Positions 12,263 to 21,519 of a DNA stretch of 64,000 bases are shown piece after piece. A program made the translations under genes and the position numbers. The DNA is from Skermanella rosea (GTDB taxonomy: Bacteria > Pseudomonadota > Alphaproteobacteria > Azospirillales > Azospirillaceae). The stretch lies in contig NZ_CP086111.1 of NCBI RefSeq assembly GCF_016806835.2, forward strand, positions 2,677,001-2,741,000, in the 5' to 3' direction. The notes beneath the pieces are model-generated. The model searched no databases and was not told where the DNA came from. It saw nothing but the letters and a program-made list of their open reading frames with translations. Every line of letters begins with the position of its first letter. The stretch's first letter is position 1.

Positions 12263-13601
12263 CGCACCCGATCAGGGCACCGGCCGGTCCGCCATGGGCA
12301 CCGGCCGCGCCCTCGTGATCCATCCGATCCTGCGCGAGTCCAAGATCGACGACGGCATGCGCAGCCCCGAAGCGCGCCTGGACGAAGCCGTCGGACTGGC
12401 CGCCGCGATCGAACTGGACGTCGCCCACGCCGAAGCCGTCAAGGTCAACCGGCCACAGCCTTCGACCCTGCTCGGGTCGGGCACGGTGGAGCATTTCGCC
12501 GACCTGATCCGCGACGCGGAAGAGAGGGGTGAACCGATCGATCTTGTCGTGATGGACCACGCCCTGTCGCCCGTCCAGCAGCGCAACCTGGAACGCGGTC
12601 TTCATGCCAAGGTCATCGACCGCACCGGCCTGATCCTGGAGATCTTCGGCGCCCGGGCACGCACCCGCGAAGGACAGTTGCAGGTGGAACTTGCCGCGCT
12701 GAGCTACCAGCGCTCGCGGCTGGTCCGGTCCTGGACCCACCTGGAGCGCCAGCGCGGCGGTTTCGGCTTTCTCGGCGGTCCCGGCGAAAGCCAGCTCGAG
12801 ATCGACCGCCGCCTGATCGGCGACCGGATCATCAAGCTGAAGCGGGAGCTGGACGAGGTCCGGCGCACCCGCGACCTGCACCGCAAGGCGCGGGACCGGG
12901 TGCCCTATCCTGTGGTGGCCTTGGTCGGCTACACCAACGCCGGCAAGTCGTCGCTGTTCAACCGGATGGCCGGCGCCGACGTGTTCGCCAAGAACCTGCT
13001 GTTCGCGACGCTCGACCCGACCATGCGCGGGATCGAGCTGCCGACCGGCCGCAAGGTGATCCTGTCCGACACGGTGGGCTTCATCTCCGACCTGCCGACC
13101 CACCTCGTGGCCGCCTTCCGGGCGACCCTGGAGGAGGTCCAGGCGGCCGACATCGTCCTGCACGTTCGGGACATCGCCCATCCCGACACGGAGGCCCAGA
13201 AGGCCGACGTCGAGGCGGTGCTGCGCGACCTCGACATCGATCCGTCCCAGGACGGCCGCGTCGTCGAGGTGCTGAACAAGATCGACCTGCTCGACGTCGC
13301 CACGCGGGACGCCCTGCTCGCCCAGGCGGCACGCAACGACCACATGCAGGCGGTCTCGGCCCTGACCGGCGAGGGCCTGCCCGAACTGTTCGGGCTGCTC
13401 GACCGCCACATGACGATGGACCGCCAGACGGTCGATCTCACGGTGCGGATCGACGACGGCGCGGCGCTGGCCTGGCTCTACCAGCGGGGCGACGTACTGG
13501 AGCGGCGGGACGACGAGTCATTCGCCCATCTCCAGATCGCCTTGGATCCCGCCGACCTCGCCCGTTTCGAACGGCGCTACGACTACCATCCCGCCAGCTG
13601 A
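12249..13601 (+). CDS. hflX: Ribosome-associated GTPase HflX
   Basis: HflX is a GTPase that splits or rescues stalled ribosomes under stress. The product (up to 450 residues) has the HflX N-terminal domain with [12 protein letters not shown] and the glycine-rich linker [16 protein letters not shown]. The G domain carries G1 [10 protein letters not shown]3 DTVGF and G4 NKIDLL. The annotated start is a GTG at 12249 overlapping hfq by 14 bases; an in-frame ATG at 12294 ([11 protein letters not shown]) is a reasonable alternative. A terminator follows at 13632. Confidence 0.95.
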   Translation: MKVPNAPDQGTGRSAMGTGRALVIHPILRESKIDDGMRSPEARLDEAVGLAAAIELDVAHAEAVKVNRPQPSTLLGSGTVEHFADLIRDAEERGEPIDLVVMDHALSPVQQRNLERGLHAKVIDRTGLILEIFGARARTREGQLQVELAALSYQRSRLVRSWTHLERQRGGFGFLGGPGESQLEIDRRLIGDRIIKLKRELDEVRRTRDLHRKARDRVPYPVVALVGYTNAGKSSLFNRMAGADVFAKNLLFATLDPTMRGIELPTGRKVILSDTVGFISDLPTHLVAAFRATLEEVQAADIVLHVRDIAHPDTEAQKADVEAVLRDLDIDPSQDGRVVEVLNKIDLLDVATRDALLAQAARNDHMQAVSALTGEGLPELFGLLDRHMTMDRQTVDLTVRIDDGAALAWLYQRGDVLERRDDESFAHLQIALDPADLARFERRYDYHPAS

Positions 13602-13631
13602 CGCGGATCCGTCCGCATTGCGCACGCTCCG

Positions 13632-13665
13632 GGCCGGTACCCTCCAGGGTGCCGGCCTTCCTTTT
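13632..13665 (+). terminator. Rho-independent terminator after hflX
   Basis: An 11-bp stem (13632-13642 with 13647-13657, one G-U pair) closes a 4-base loop and is followed by a T-rich TTCCTTTT. It lies 31 bases after the hflX stop and ahead of the groESL promoter. Confidence 0.85.
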
Positions 13666-13734
13666 GCCTCCGGGAAAATGAACCGCTACCCCTGGTGTAA
13701 ATTGGGCGAGGCCCCATCTGCCGGGGTGAAATGC

Positions 13735-13763
13735 TTGACGGCCGGGAAATCTGCCGTTATACG
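13735..13763 (+). promoter_or_regulatory. groESL promoter (sigma70-type, possibly also RpoH-read)
   Basis: TTGACG (13735-13740) and TATACG (13758-13763) are separated by 17 bases, a close sigma70 match. The preceding C makes a CTTGAC element, so heat-shock sigma RpoH could also read it. The CIRCE operator starts two bases after the -10. Confidence 0.75.
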
Positions 13764-13764
13764 G

Positions 13765-13791
13765 CTGGCACTCCCTGGCCTTGAGTGCTAA
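13765..13791 (+). promoter_or_regulatory. CIRCE operator (HrcA binding site) of groESL
   Basis: CTGGCACTC - 9 bases - GAGTGCTAA matches the CIRCE consensus TTAGCACTC-N9-GAGTGCTAA: the right arm is perfect and the left arm matches 7 of 9. It overlaps the expected transcription start just downstream of the -10, so HrcA binding would repress groESL. hrcA itself is not in the window. Confidence 0.9.
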
Positions 13792-13852
13792 CACCCAGCG
13801 CTGACACCACAGCCGGCACCAAGGCCGGCGACAGACATCTCGGAGAGATCCC

Positions 13853-14140
13853 ATGAAGTTCAGGCCTTTGCATGATCGCGTCGTCGTGAAGCCGACCGAG
13901 CAGGAGAACAAGACTGCCGGCGGCATCATCATTCCGGACACCGCCAAGGAAAAGCCGATGCAGGGCGAAGTCATCGCCGTCGGCCCCGGTGCCCGCGGCG
14001 AGGACGGCAAGGTCACCGCGCTCGACGTCAAGGCGGGCGACAAGGTGCTGTACGGCAAGTGGTCCGGTACCGAGGTCAAGATCGAGGGCGACACGCTTCT
14101 GATCATGCGTGAGTCCGACCTGATGGGCGTCCTCGAGTAA
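13853..14140 (+). CDS. groES: Co-chaperonin GroES
   Basis: GroES is the 10-kDa lid of the GroEL folding chamber. The 95-residue product has the canonical [13 protein letters not shown] start, the mobile loop [16 protein letters not shown] segment at residues 17-30, and the C-terminal [14 protein letters not shown] strand. It lies 61 bases after the CIRCE operator and 37 bases before groEL. Confidence 0.98.
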   Translation: MKFRPLHDRVVVKPTEQENKTAGGIIIPDTAKEKPMQGEVIAVGPGARGEDGKVTALDVKAGDKVLYGKWSGTEVKIEGDTLLIMRESDLMGVLE

Positions 14141-14165
14141 AAACCCCGCGTCAACCGCCATATAG

Positions 14166-15830
<1,665 letters not shown>

Positions 15831-15874
15831 GCACCGGTCGTCCGGCCGATCCGGCTGGAAGTGGAGAAGGGAAG

Positions 15875-15904
15875 GGGCCGCAGCTTCGCGCTGCGGCCCT
15901 TTTT
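15875..15904 (+). terminator. Rho-independent terminator after groEL
   Basis: A perfect 10-bp GC stem (15875-15884 with 15890-15899) closes a TTCGC loop and is followed by five Ts. It lies 44 bases after the groEL stop. Confidence 0.95.
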
Positions 15905-16062
15905 CCGTTCCCGGGTCCGAGAGGCATCGATGGGCAGACAACCCGTCTCATCCGAAGGTCATATGGGGAACGTCGATCAGATTGCCCCAATGGATGCATG
16001 CAACGGCGCCTAGAAGCCCGTGCGACGGGTCTGCCGACAAAGACCGAACCGGAGGAACGACA

Positions 16063-16143
16063 ATGTTGATGCGTACTGCCCTTTCCCTGCTCGTGATGTT
16101 TCTGCTGGTGAACGCGGTGCTGGAACTGTTCCCCGAAAGCTGA
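16063..16143 (+). CDS. Candidate 26-residue single-pass membrane micropeptide
   Basis: The frame starts at ATG 16063, preceded by GGAGGA (16051-16056) at a six-base spacing, an ideal ribosome-binding site. It encodes MLMRTALSLL followed by a hydrophobic helix ending in ELFPES, i.e. one membrane span with a basic N-terminus and acidic tail. No family is recognised. Length and composition resemble small membrane proteins missed by gene finders. It lies between groEL and the IMPase-family gene. Confidence 0.45.
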   Translation: MLMRTALSLLVMFLLVNAVLELFPES

Positions 16144-16269
16144 AGGCGGGTCCGGTCCAGCGGCAGGGCAGGGGAATTCCGGTGCCGGCAATCAGGTTTT
16201 GCAAAATCGTGACGGCTTCCAATATATCCGTTAGAAGCACTCCGCAGAGCTGACCTGGATTTTCCCTGT

Positions 16270-17070
16270 ATGCTGCCAGATACCGACCGCGTTTCGACCA
16301 TCATCCGAGAGGTGGCCGAAGCCGAGATCCTGCCGCGATTCCGCCGTTTGGCGACTTCCGATATCCGTGAGAAAGGCCCCGGCGACCTCGTCACCATCGC
16401 CGACGAGTCGAGCGAACGGGAGCTGGCCCGCCGCTTGCGCGACCTGCTTCCCGGCTCGGTGGTGATCGGCGAGGAGGCCGCAGCCGCCGACCAAGCGGTG
16501 CTGCAGCGGATCTTCAACGAGGAGCCGGTCTGGATCATCGATCCCGTGGACGGCACGTCCAATTTCGCTTCCGGCAAGCCCCAGTTCGGCGTGATCGTAG
16601 CATTGGCCGGCGGAGGCGAGACGCTCGCGGGCTGGATCCACGATCCGCTCGGCCGACGCACGGCCGTCGCCGTGAAAGGCGAGGGGGCCTGGCTGGACTC
16701 CACCCGTCTGCGGACCGCTGGGACGGCCCCCCTGGCCGACATGACCGGCGTGCTGTCGTCGCGCTATTTCGATCCGTCGATCCGGGAACGGCTGGAGGAT
16801 CGCCGCCACCGGTTCGCCCACACCTTCTCGCTCCGCTGCGCGGCCCACGAATATCTGAGCCTGACCAGCGGCGAGACCCATTTCTCCCTCTACCGCCGCA
16901 TCATGCCGTGGGACCATGCCGCCGGGACCCTGATGCATGCCGAGGCGGGCGGTTACCATGCCCGGCTCGACGGCAGCCCCTATGCTCCGACCGAGCAGAC
17001 CGGGGGCCTCCTGTTGGCCCCCGACCGCCGGAGCTGGGCGGAACTGCGCGACCTCCTGTTCCAGGACTGA
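16270..17070 (+). CDS. Inositol-monophosphatase-family phosphatase
   Basis: This is a Mg2+-dependent phosphatase of the IMPase/CysQ/HisN superfamily, 266 residues. The metal-site signature is visible: IGEEAA (Glu), WIIDPVDGTSNF (the DPxDGT core) and C-terminal MPWDHAAGTLMHAEAGG. The substrate cannot be told from sequence: inositol phosphate, histidinol phosphate and PAP are all used by relatives. It is monocistronic in appearance, convergent with the SDR gene from which it is separated by only 10 bases. Confidence 0.88.
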   Translation: MLPDTDRVSTIIREVAEAEILPRFRRLATSDIREKGPGDLVTIADESSERELARRLRDLLPGSVVIGEEAAAADQAVLQRIFNEEPVWIIDPVDGTSNFASGKPQFGVIVALAGGGETLAGWIHDPLGRRTAVAVKGEGAWLDSTRLRTAGTAPLADMTGVLSSRYFDPSIRERLEDRRHRFAHTFSLRCAAHEYLSLTSGETHFSLYRRIMPWDHAAGTLMHAEAGGYHARLDGSPYAPTEQTGGLLLAPDRRSWAELRDLLFQD

Positions 17071-17080
17071 TCCGGAAGCG

Positions 17081-17860
17081 TCACTTCGAGCGGTGGATCG
17101 CCAAAGGCCCGAAAGCCTGGGTGGTCGGCATGATCTCCAGTCGGTTGACGTTGAAATGGGGCGGCAGCGTCGCGGCCCAGAAGACTGCCTCGGCTACGTC
17201 GTCGGCGGTCAGCGGCGTCGTGTCCGCATAGACCTTGCCCGCCTTCTCGGCATCCCCCTTGAAGCGCACCAGGGAGAAGTCGGTCTCGACCATGCCGGGC
17301 TCCACGTTGGTGACCCGCACGCCGGTGCCCTGGAGGTCCGCCCGCAGGGCCAGCGAGAATTGCTTCACGAAAGCCTTCGAGGCGCAGTAGACATTGCCGC
17401 CGGGGTAGGGATAGTTGCCCGCGGTAGACCCGATGTTCACCACATGGCCGCGCCCGCGCTCGATCATGCCCGGCAGCAGCGCTCGGGTGCAGAAAACCAG
17501 CCCCTTGTCGTTGGTGTCGATCATGGTTTCCCAGTCGTCCGGATCGGCCTTCTGGGCGGGATCGGCGCCCAGCGCCAAGCCGGCATTGTTGATCAACGTC
17601 TCGACCTCTTTAAAGCCGGCGGGCAGGGAGCCGAAAGCCTGCTCGATGGCGGAGCGGTCGCGCACGTCAACTTCGACGGTATGGACCTCCGTCTTCAGCT
17701 CGTCGCGGAGCGCCTTGAGCCGGTCAGCCCGGCGCCCGGCCAGCACCAGCTTCGACCCGATCGCGGCGAATCGGCGCGCGAAGGCGCTGCCGAACCCGCC
17801 GGTGGCTCCGGTGATCAGCACTAGGCCGGGCTTGTGCGGGGCGTTGTTGGCATAGGTCAT
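17081..17860 (-). CDS. SDR-family oxidoreductase, YdfG-like
   Basis: This classical short-chain dehydrogenase of 259 residues has the cofactor motif TGATGGFG with a following AGRRADR that favours NADP(H), the NNAG motif, catalytic Ser in NIGSTAG and YCASK. The sequence resembles YdfG-type 3-hydroxy-acid / malonic-semialdehyde reductases. It starts four bases after the mazG stop, so the two are probably co-transcribed. Confidence 0.85.
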   Translation of the reverse strand: MTYANNAPHKPGLVLITGATGGFGSAFARRFAAIGSKLVLAGRRADRLKALRDELKTEVHTVEVDVRDRSAIEQAFGSLPAGFKEVETLINNAGLALGADPAQKADPDDWETMIDTNDKGLVFCTRALLPGMIERGRGHVVNIGSTAGNYPYPGGNVYCASKAFVKQFSLALRADLQGTGVRVTNVEPGMVETDFSLVRFKGDAEKAGKVYADTTPLTADDVAEAVFWAATLPPHFNVNRLEIMPTTQAFGPLAIHRSK

Positions 17861-17864
17861 CGTC

Positions 17865-18731
17865 TCACTCCTCGTTCTTGTTGTTCCTGCAGTCCGGCAG
17901 GCCGTCCGGTCCCAGCGCCGTCTCCTCGCGCTTGGCCCGTTGCCAAAGCGTTTCCATCTCGGCCAGGTCCGACTGCTCGGGCCCGCGGCCGGCCTCGGCC
18001 AGCCAAGTTTCGATCCGGCGGAAGCGGCGCTCGAACTTGGCGTTCGTGCCGCGCAGGGCTGTCTCGGGATCGATGTCCAGCCGCCGCGCCAGGTTGGTGA
18101 CGGCGAACAGCAGGTCGCCCAGTTCGTCCTGAAGCCGGGCGCGGTCGGCTTCCCGCAGTTCCGCCCTGAGCTCGCCGATCTCCTCCTCGATCTTGTCGAG
18201 GATGTCGGCCGTCTCCGCCCAGTCGAAACCGACGCGGGCCGCCCGCTTCTGGAGCTTGATCGACCGGGTCAGCGCCGGCAGGCCGCCGGTCACGCCGTCC
18301 AGCACGCTAGGAACCCTGCCTTCGGCGGCGGCCTTGGCCTCGCGCTCGGCCGCCTTCTGGTCCTCCCAGCGGACGACCATGGCATCGGCGCTCTCCACCG
18401 TCACGTCTCCGAAGACATGGGGGTGCCGCCGGATCATCTTGTCCGAGATGGCCCCCGCGATCGCCTCGAAGTCGAATTGGCCGGCCTCGCGGGCCATCTG
18501 GGCATAGAAGACCACCTGGAACAGCAGGTCGCCCAATTCGTCCTTGAGCGCCGGCATGTCGTCCTGCTCGATCGCGTCGGCGACCTCATAGGCCTCCTCG
18601 ATCGTGTGGGGCGCGATGGTTCGGAAGGTCTGCTCCAGGTCCCACGGGCAGCCGGCGTCGCGGTCGCGCAGCCGGGCCATGATGTCGAGCAGGCGGTCGA
18701 TGTTTCGGGACATGGGGATACGATCTGTCAC
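17865..18731 (-). CDS. mazG: Nucleoside triphosphate pyrophosphohydrolase MazG
   Basis: MazG hydrolyses (d)NTPs to monophosphates and pyrophosphate, cleaning the nucleotide pool and damping (p)ppGpp stress. The product (up to 288 residues) has two MazG domains: the first with EEAYEVADAIE and ELGDLLFQVVF, the second with DELGDLLFAVTNLA; CPWDLEQT near the N-terminus is also characteristic. The start is GTG at 18731 or ATG at 18713 (MSRNIDRLL), without a clear ribosome-binding site for either. It is followed closely by the SDR gene. Confidence 0.93.
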   Translation of the reverse strand: MTDRIPMSRNIDRLLDIMARLRDRDAGCPWDLEQTFRTIAPHTIEEAYEVADAIEQDDMPALKDELGDLLFQVVFYAQMAREAGQFDFEAIAGAISDKMIRRHPHVFGDVTVESADAMVVRWEDQKAAEREAKAAAEGRVPSVLDGVTGGLPALTRSIKLQKRAARVGFDWAETADILDKIEEEIGELRAELREADRARLQDELGDLLFAVTNLARRLDIDPETALRGTNAKFERRFRRIETWLAEAGRGPEQSDLAEMETLWQRAKREETALGPDGLPDCRNNKNEE

Positions 18732-18806
18732 GGAGAGAGAAAGCCAGACTTTAACCCAGGGGATGGATGGAGCAAGCGGGCAGGGGACGGTTTTCCGGCA
18801 GACGGC

Positions 18807-19760
18807 TCATGTGCAGCGATTGACTTCCACGCTGAGATGCCTGATGCCGAGGTCGTCGGGAATCAGCTCCCGGTAATATTCCGGCGGATGCGGGTCGTGC
18901 GTCACGATGCTGACGATCGCGGCATGGACGCCCGGTCCGACCGACCAGACATGCAGGTCGGCGATCCGGTCGCCGTCGCCGCGCTCCAGGATGCCGCGCA
19001 GCCGCCGGCGCAGCGATTCCGGCGCCTGGTGGTCCAGCAGGACGCCGGTCGTGCTGCGCAGAAGCCCGCGCGACCAATTGGCGACCAGCACGGCGCCGAC
19101 GATGCCCATCACCGGATCGAGCCAGCCCGCGTCGAGATACTTCGCCCCGAGAAGCGCCAGGATCGCCAGCCCCGAAGTCAGGGCATCGGCAAGGACATGC
19201 AGGTAGGCCGAACGCAGGTTATGGTCCTCACGGTGGTGCCCATGACCGTGATGATGATGCTCATGGTCATGGTCGTGACTACGCTTGTGGTCGTGACCAT
19301 GCCGGTGGCCGCCGAGAATCACGACGCTCGCCGCATTCACGACCAGCCCCAGAATCGCGACCATGATCGCCTCGTCGAACGCGATTTCCCCGGGGGCGAG
19401 CAGGCGGCCGGCGCTTTCCCACGCCATTCCCAACGCCACCACGGCCAGCAGCAGCGCACCGGTGAAGCCGGCCAAGGCATTGACCTTGCCGGTCCCGAAG
19501 CTGAAGCGGGGATCATGGGCATGCCGGCGCGCATAGACATAGGCGAAGACCGTGATGCCCAGCGCCAGCACATGGGACGCCATGTGGACGCCGTCGGCCA
19601 GCAGCGCCATCGACCCGGTCCACAGGCCGGCGACGACCTCGATCACCATGGTCACGGCCGTGATCAGGACCACCAGGATCGTGCGCCGTTCGCCGGCCGC
19701 CGCGCGATCCTGGCCGAAGCTGTGGTCGTGCTGCCAACGATGAAGGGAGTCACTGTGCAT
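18807..19760 (-). CDS. dmeF: Cation diffusion facilitator, DmeF-like Co/Ni/Zn exporter
   Basis: This is a CDF-family proton/metal antiporter of 317 residues. The N-terminus MHSDSLHRWQHDH is the DmeF pattern. Transmembrane helices include LLADGVHMASH with the HxxxD-type metal site. A cytoplasmic loop of dense His/Asp (repeats such as HGHDHKRSHDHDHEHHHHG, about residues 140-170) binds metal, and a C-terminal cytoplasmic domain follows. The start at 19760 was chosen by family similarity; an open frame extends 50 codons upstream but is not DmeF-like. DmeF confers cobalt/nickel resistance in relatives. No DmeR-type regulator is adjacent. Confidence 0.9.
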   Translation of the reverse strand: MHSDSLHRWQHDHSFGQDRAAAGERRTILVVLITAVTMVIEVVAGLWTGSMALLADGVHMASHVLALGITVFAYVYARRHAHDPRFSFGTGKVNALAGFTGALLLAVVALGMAWESAGRLLAPGEIAFDEAIMVAILGLVVNAASVVILGGHRHGHDHKRSHDHDHEHHHHGHGHHREDHNLRSAYLHVLADALTSGLAILALLGAKYLDAGWLDPVMGIVGAVLVANWSRGLLRSTTGVLLDHQAPESLRRRLRGILERGDGDRIADLHVWSVGPGVHAAIVSIVTHDPHPPEYYRELIPDDLGIRHLSVEVNRCT

Positions 19761-19873
19761 TCCGGGGATCCTCCTGGAATCATGAACAGGCGGGCAGGGC
19801 CGTCGGCACCGTACGGGAAAACGAACACCGCGGGCGCAAGGATCGCTCCCGCTCCATACCACGACAAGAACGT

Positions 19874-19889
19874 CATAATTTATATTATG
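19874..19889. promoter_or_regulatory. AT-rich inverted repeat upstream of dmeF
   Basis: CATAAT - TTAT - ATTATG forms a 6-bp dyad in an otherwise GC-rich intergenic region, 114 bases upstream of the dmeF start. It may be a regulator site or a promoter element; the sequence alone does not decide. Confidence 0.3.
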
Positions 19890-19921
19890 GAAATGATACT
19901 CCGTATACAACGGTATGTGGG

Positions 19922-19950
19922 TTGACGATAACCCTCATATCGCTTAGCTT
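19922..19950 (+). promoter_or_regulatory. Candidate promoter of the gntR gene
   Basis: TTGACG (19922-19927) is followed after 17 bases by TAGCTT (19945-19950). The -35 is good and the -10 weak. Position fits a start just before the palindrome at 19958. Confidence 0.45.
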
Positions 19951-19957
19951 CACCGCA

Positions 19958-19978
19958 TTCGGAATTCTGAATTCCGAA
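19958..19978. promoter_or_regulatory. 21-bp perfect palindrome, probable GntR operator
   Basis: Two perfect 10-base arms (TTCGGAATTC / GAATTCCGAA) flank a single central T. It lies between the candidate gntR promoter and the gntR ATG (25 bases upstream of the ATG), exactly where an autorepressing regulator would block transcription. GntR/FCD regulators commonly bind short palindromes near their own genes. Confidence 0.65.
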
Positions 19979-20002
19979 AAACCATGCCCGAGCGACGGAC
20001 CC

Positions 20003-20686
20003 ATGAAGCCGATATCCTCCCAGCCGGTTCTGATCGACCAGGTTTACGAATCCCTCGTCAAGGCGATCGCCGACGGCAGTTTGCCGGCCGGCAGCCGAAT
20101 CCGCCAGGAGGAACTTGCCGAACGGCTCGGCGTCTCCCGCCAGCCGGTCAGCCACGCTCTCCAGCTCCTCAAGCGCCAGGGCCTGCTCGTGGAAAGCGGC
20201 AAGCGCGGCCTGACGGTGGCGCCGCTGGATTCCGCCCGCATCCTGGACCTGTACCAGGTCAGGACATCGCTCGACGCCCTCGCCGCCCGTCTGGCCGCCC
20301 AGCGGATCGCCGCCGGCACCGCCGGTCCCGCGGCACGCCGCGAGCTCGAAGACGCGCTTCAGCGCGGCGCATCGCTGGACCCGGACCGGCCTGCCGCCGC
20401 CTTCATCCAGGCCGACGTCGAGTTCCATACCGCGATCTACCGCCTGTCGGGCAACACGGCGATCGAGGAAACCGTGGCACCGCAATGGCCGCATCTCAAA
20501 CGGTCCATGGGCGTCGTCCTCAATGATCCCGGGCACCGTCCCAAGGTCTGGAACGAACACGCCGTCATCGCCGGCTTCATACTGGCCGGCGATGCCGCCG
20601 GTGCCGAAGCCGCGGCGCTCAAGCACACCGACCGCGCCGGCACCGAGACGTCCCAAAGGCTGGCTGCCATAAACCAGGCCGCCTGA
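20003..20686 (+). CDS. GntR-family (FCD) transcriptional regulator
   Basis: The 227-residue regulator has an N-terminal winged helix (IRQEELAERLGVSRQPVSHALQLL, residues about 33-58) and a C-terminal FCD all-helical ligand domain (about residues 80-220) with metal-binding-type residues in ADVEFHTAIYRLSGN. The ATG at 20003 (MKPISSQPVLIDQVYESL) matches family starts; upstream codons in frame run through the palindrome and are not protein-like. It lies 25 bases before the dioxygenase-like gene in the same direction and probably regulates it from the palindrome at 19958. Confidence 0.88.
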   Translation: MKPISSQPVLIDQVYESLVKAIADGSLPAGSRIRQEELAERLGVSRQPVSHALQLLKRQGLLVESGKRGLTVAPLDSARILDLYQVRTSLDALAARLAAQRIAAGTAGPAARRELEDALQRGASLDPDRPAAAFIQADVEFHTAIYRLSGNTAIEETVAPQWPHLKRSMGVVLNDPGHRPKVWNEHAVIAGFILAGDAAGAEAAALKHTDRAGTETSQRLAAINQAA

Positions 20687-20711
20687 ACCACGACAAAGGA
20701 GGAAGCGACCC

Positions 20712-21512
20712 ATGAAACTGACCCCGGAACAGCTCGCCGAATTCGCCGATCAGGGCTACATCTTCCTGCCGGAAGCCTTCACGCCCGAGGAGGTCGAGGT
20801 CCTGCGCCGCGAGGCCGAGCAGATCTACCGCTCCGACCGGCCGGAGGTCTGGCGCGAGAAAAGCGGCGCGCCGCGCACCGCCTTCGCCGCGCACACCTAC
20901 AACGAGGCCTTCCGCATCCTCGGCGCCCATCCCCGCCTGATCGAGCCGGTGGAGCAGTTCTTCGGCGAAAAGCTCTACATGCACCAGTACAAGATCAACG
21001 CCAAGGCGGCCTTTGACGGCGAGGTCTGGCAGTGGCACCAGGATTATGGAACCTGGGCGCGCGACGACGGCATGCCGGAACCCCGCGCCATGAACATCTC
21101 GGTCTTCATCGACGAAGTCATGCCGATCAACGGTCCCCTGATGCTGATCCCGCGCAGCCACACGCACGGCACGCTGCCAGCCGGCCACGACAAGCAGACC
21201 ACCTCCTATCCGCTCTGGACGCTGGATCACGATACCGTCGCCAAACTGGTGGACGAAGGCGGGATCGTCGCACCGACCGGCAAGCCCGGCTCGGTGCTGA
21301 TGTTCCACGGCAACCTTGTCCATGGTTCGGCTGGCAACATCACCCCCTACCCTCGCAAGATCGTGTATCTGACCCTGTGCGCGGTCTCCAACCACATCCG
21401 CAAGCCGACCCGGCCGGAATGGATCGCCCATCAGGATTTCACGCCGATCGAGACGGTCGCCGACGACGCCCTGACCGCCTATGCCCGGTCCGGCCGGCTG
21501 GCCGCGGAGTAA
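20712..21512 (+). CDS. Phytanoyl-CoA-dioxygenase-family Fe(II)/2-oxoglutarate enzyme
   Basis: This PhyH-family non-haem iron oxygenase has 266 residues. The metal triad is visible: WQWHQDYGTW gives His-x-Asp and VHGSAGN (near residue 205) the distal His; RKIVYLT supplies the likely 2-oxoglutarate Arg. The fold is shared with ectoine hydroxylase and phytanoyl-CoA hydroxylase, but the substrate here is unknown. A GGAGGAAG ribosome-binding site precedes it. It sits between a GntR regulator and a dehydrogenase-like gene that starts 8 bases downstream, so the three likely form one catabolic unit. Confidence 0.85.
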   Translation: MKLTPEQLAEFADQGYIFLPEAFTPEEVEVLRREAEQIYRSDRPEVWREKSGAPRTAFAAHTYNEAFRILGAHPRLIEPVEQFFGEKLYMHQYKINAKAAFDGEVWQWHQDYGTWARDDGMPEPRAMNISVFIDEVMPINGPLMLIPRSHTHGTLPAGHDKQTTSYPLWTLDHDTVAKLVDEGGIVAPTGKPGSVLMFHGNLVHGSAGNITPYPRKIVYLTLCAVSNHIRKPTRPEWIAHQDFTPIETVADDALTAYARSGRLAAE

Positions 21513-21519
21513 GGGACCG

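Noticed and set aside
16144..16269. A suhB-type RNA before the IMPase-family gene
   Set aside because: No hairpin or conserved motif of that family was found in the 126 bases.
18807..19760. His/Asp-rich repeats near 19220-19310 as a tandem DNA repeat or CRISPR
   Set aside because: They are codons of the metal-binding loop of DmeF; spacing is irregular and there is no repeat-spacer pattern. No CRISPR array was seen anywhere in the window.
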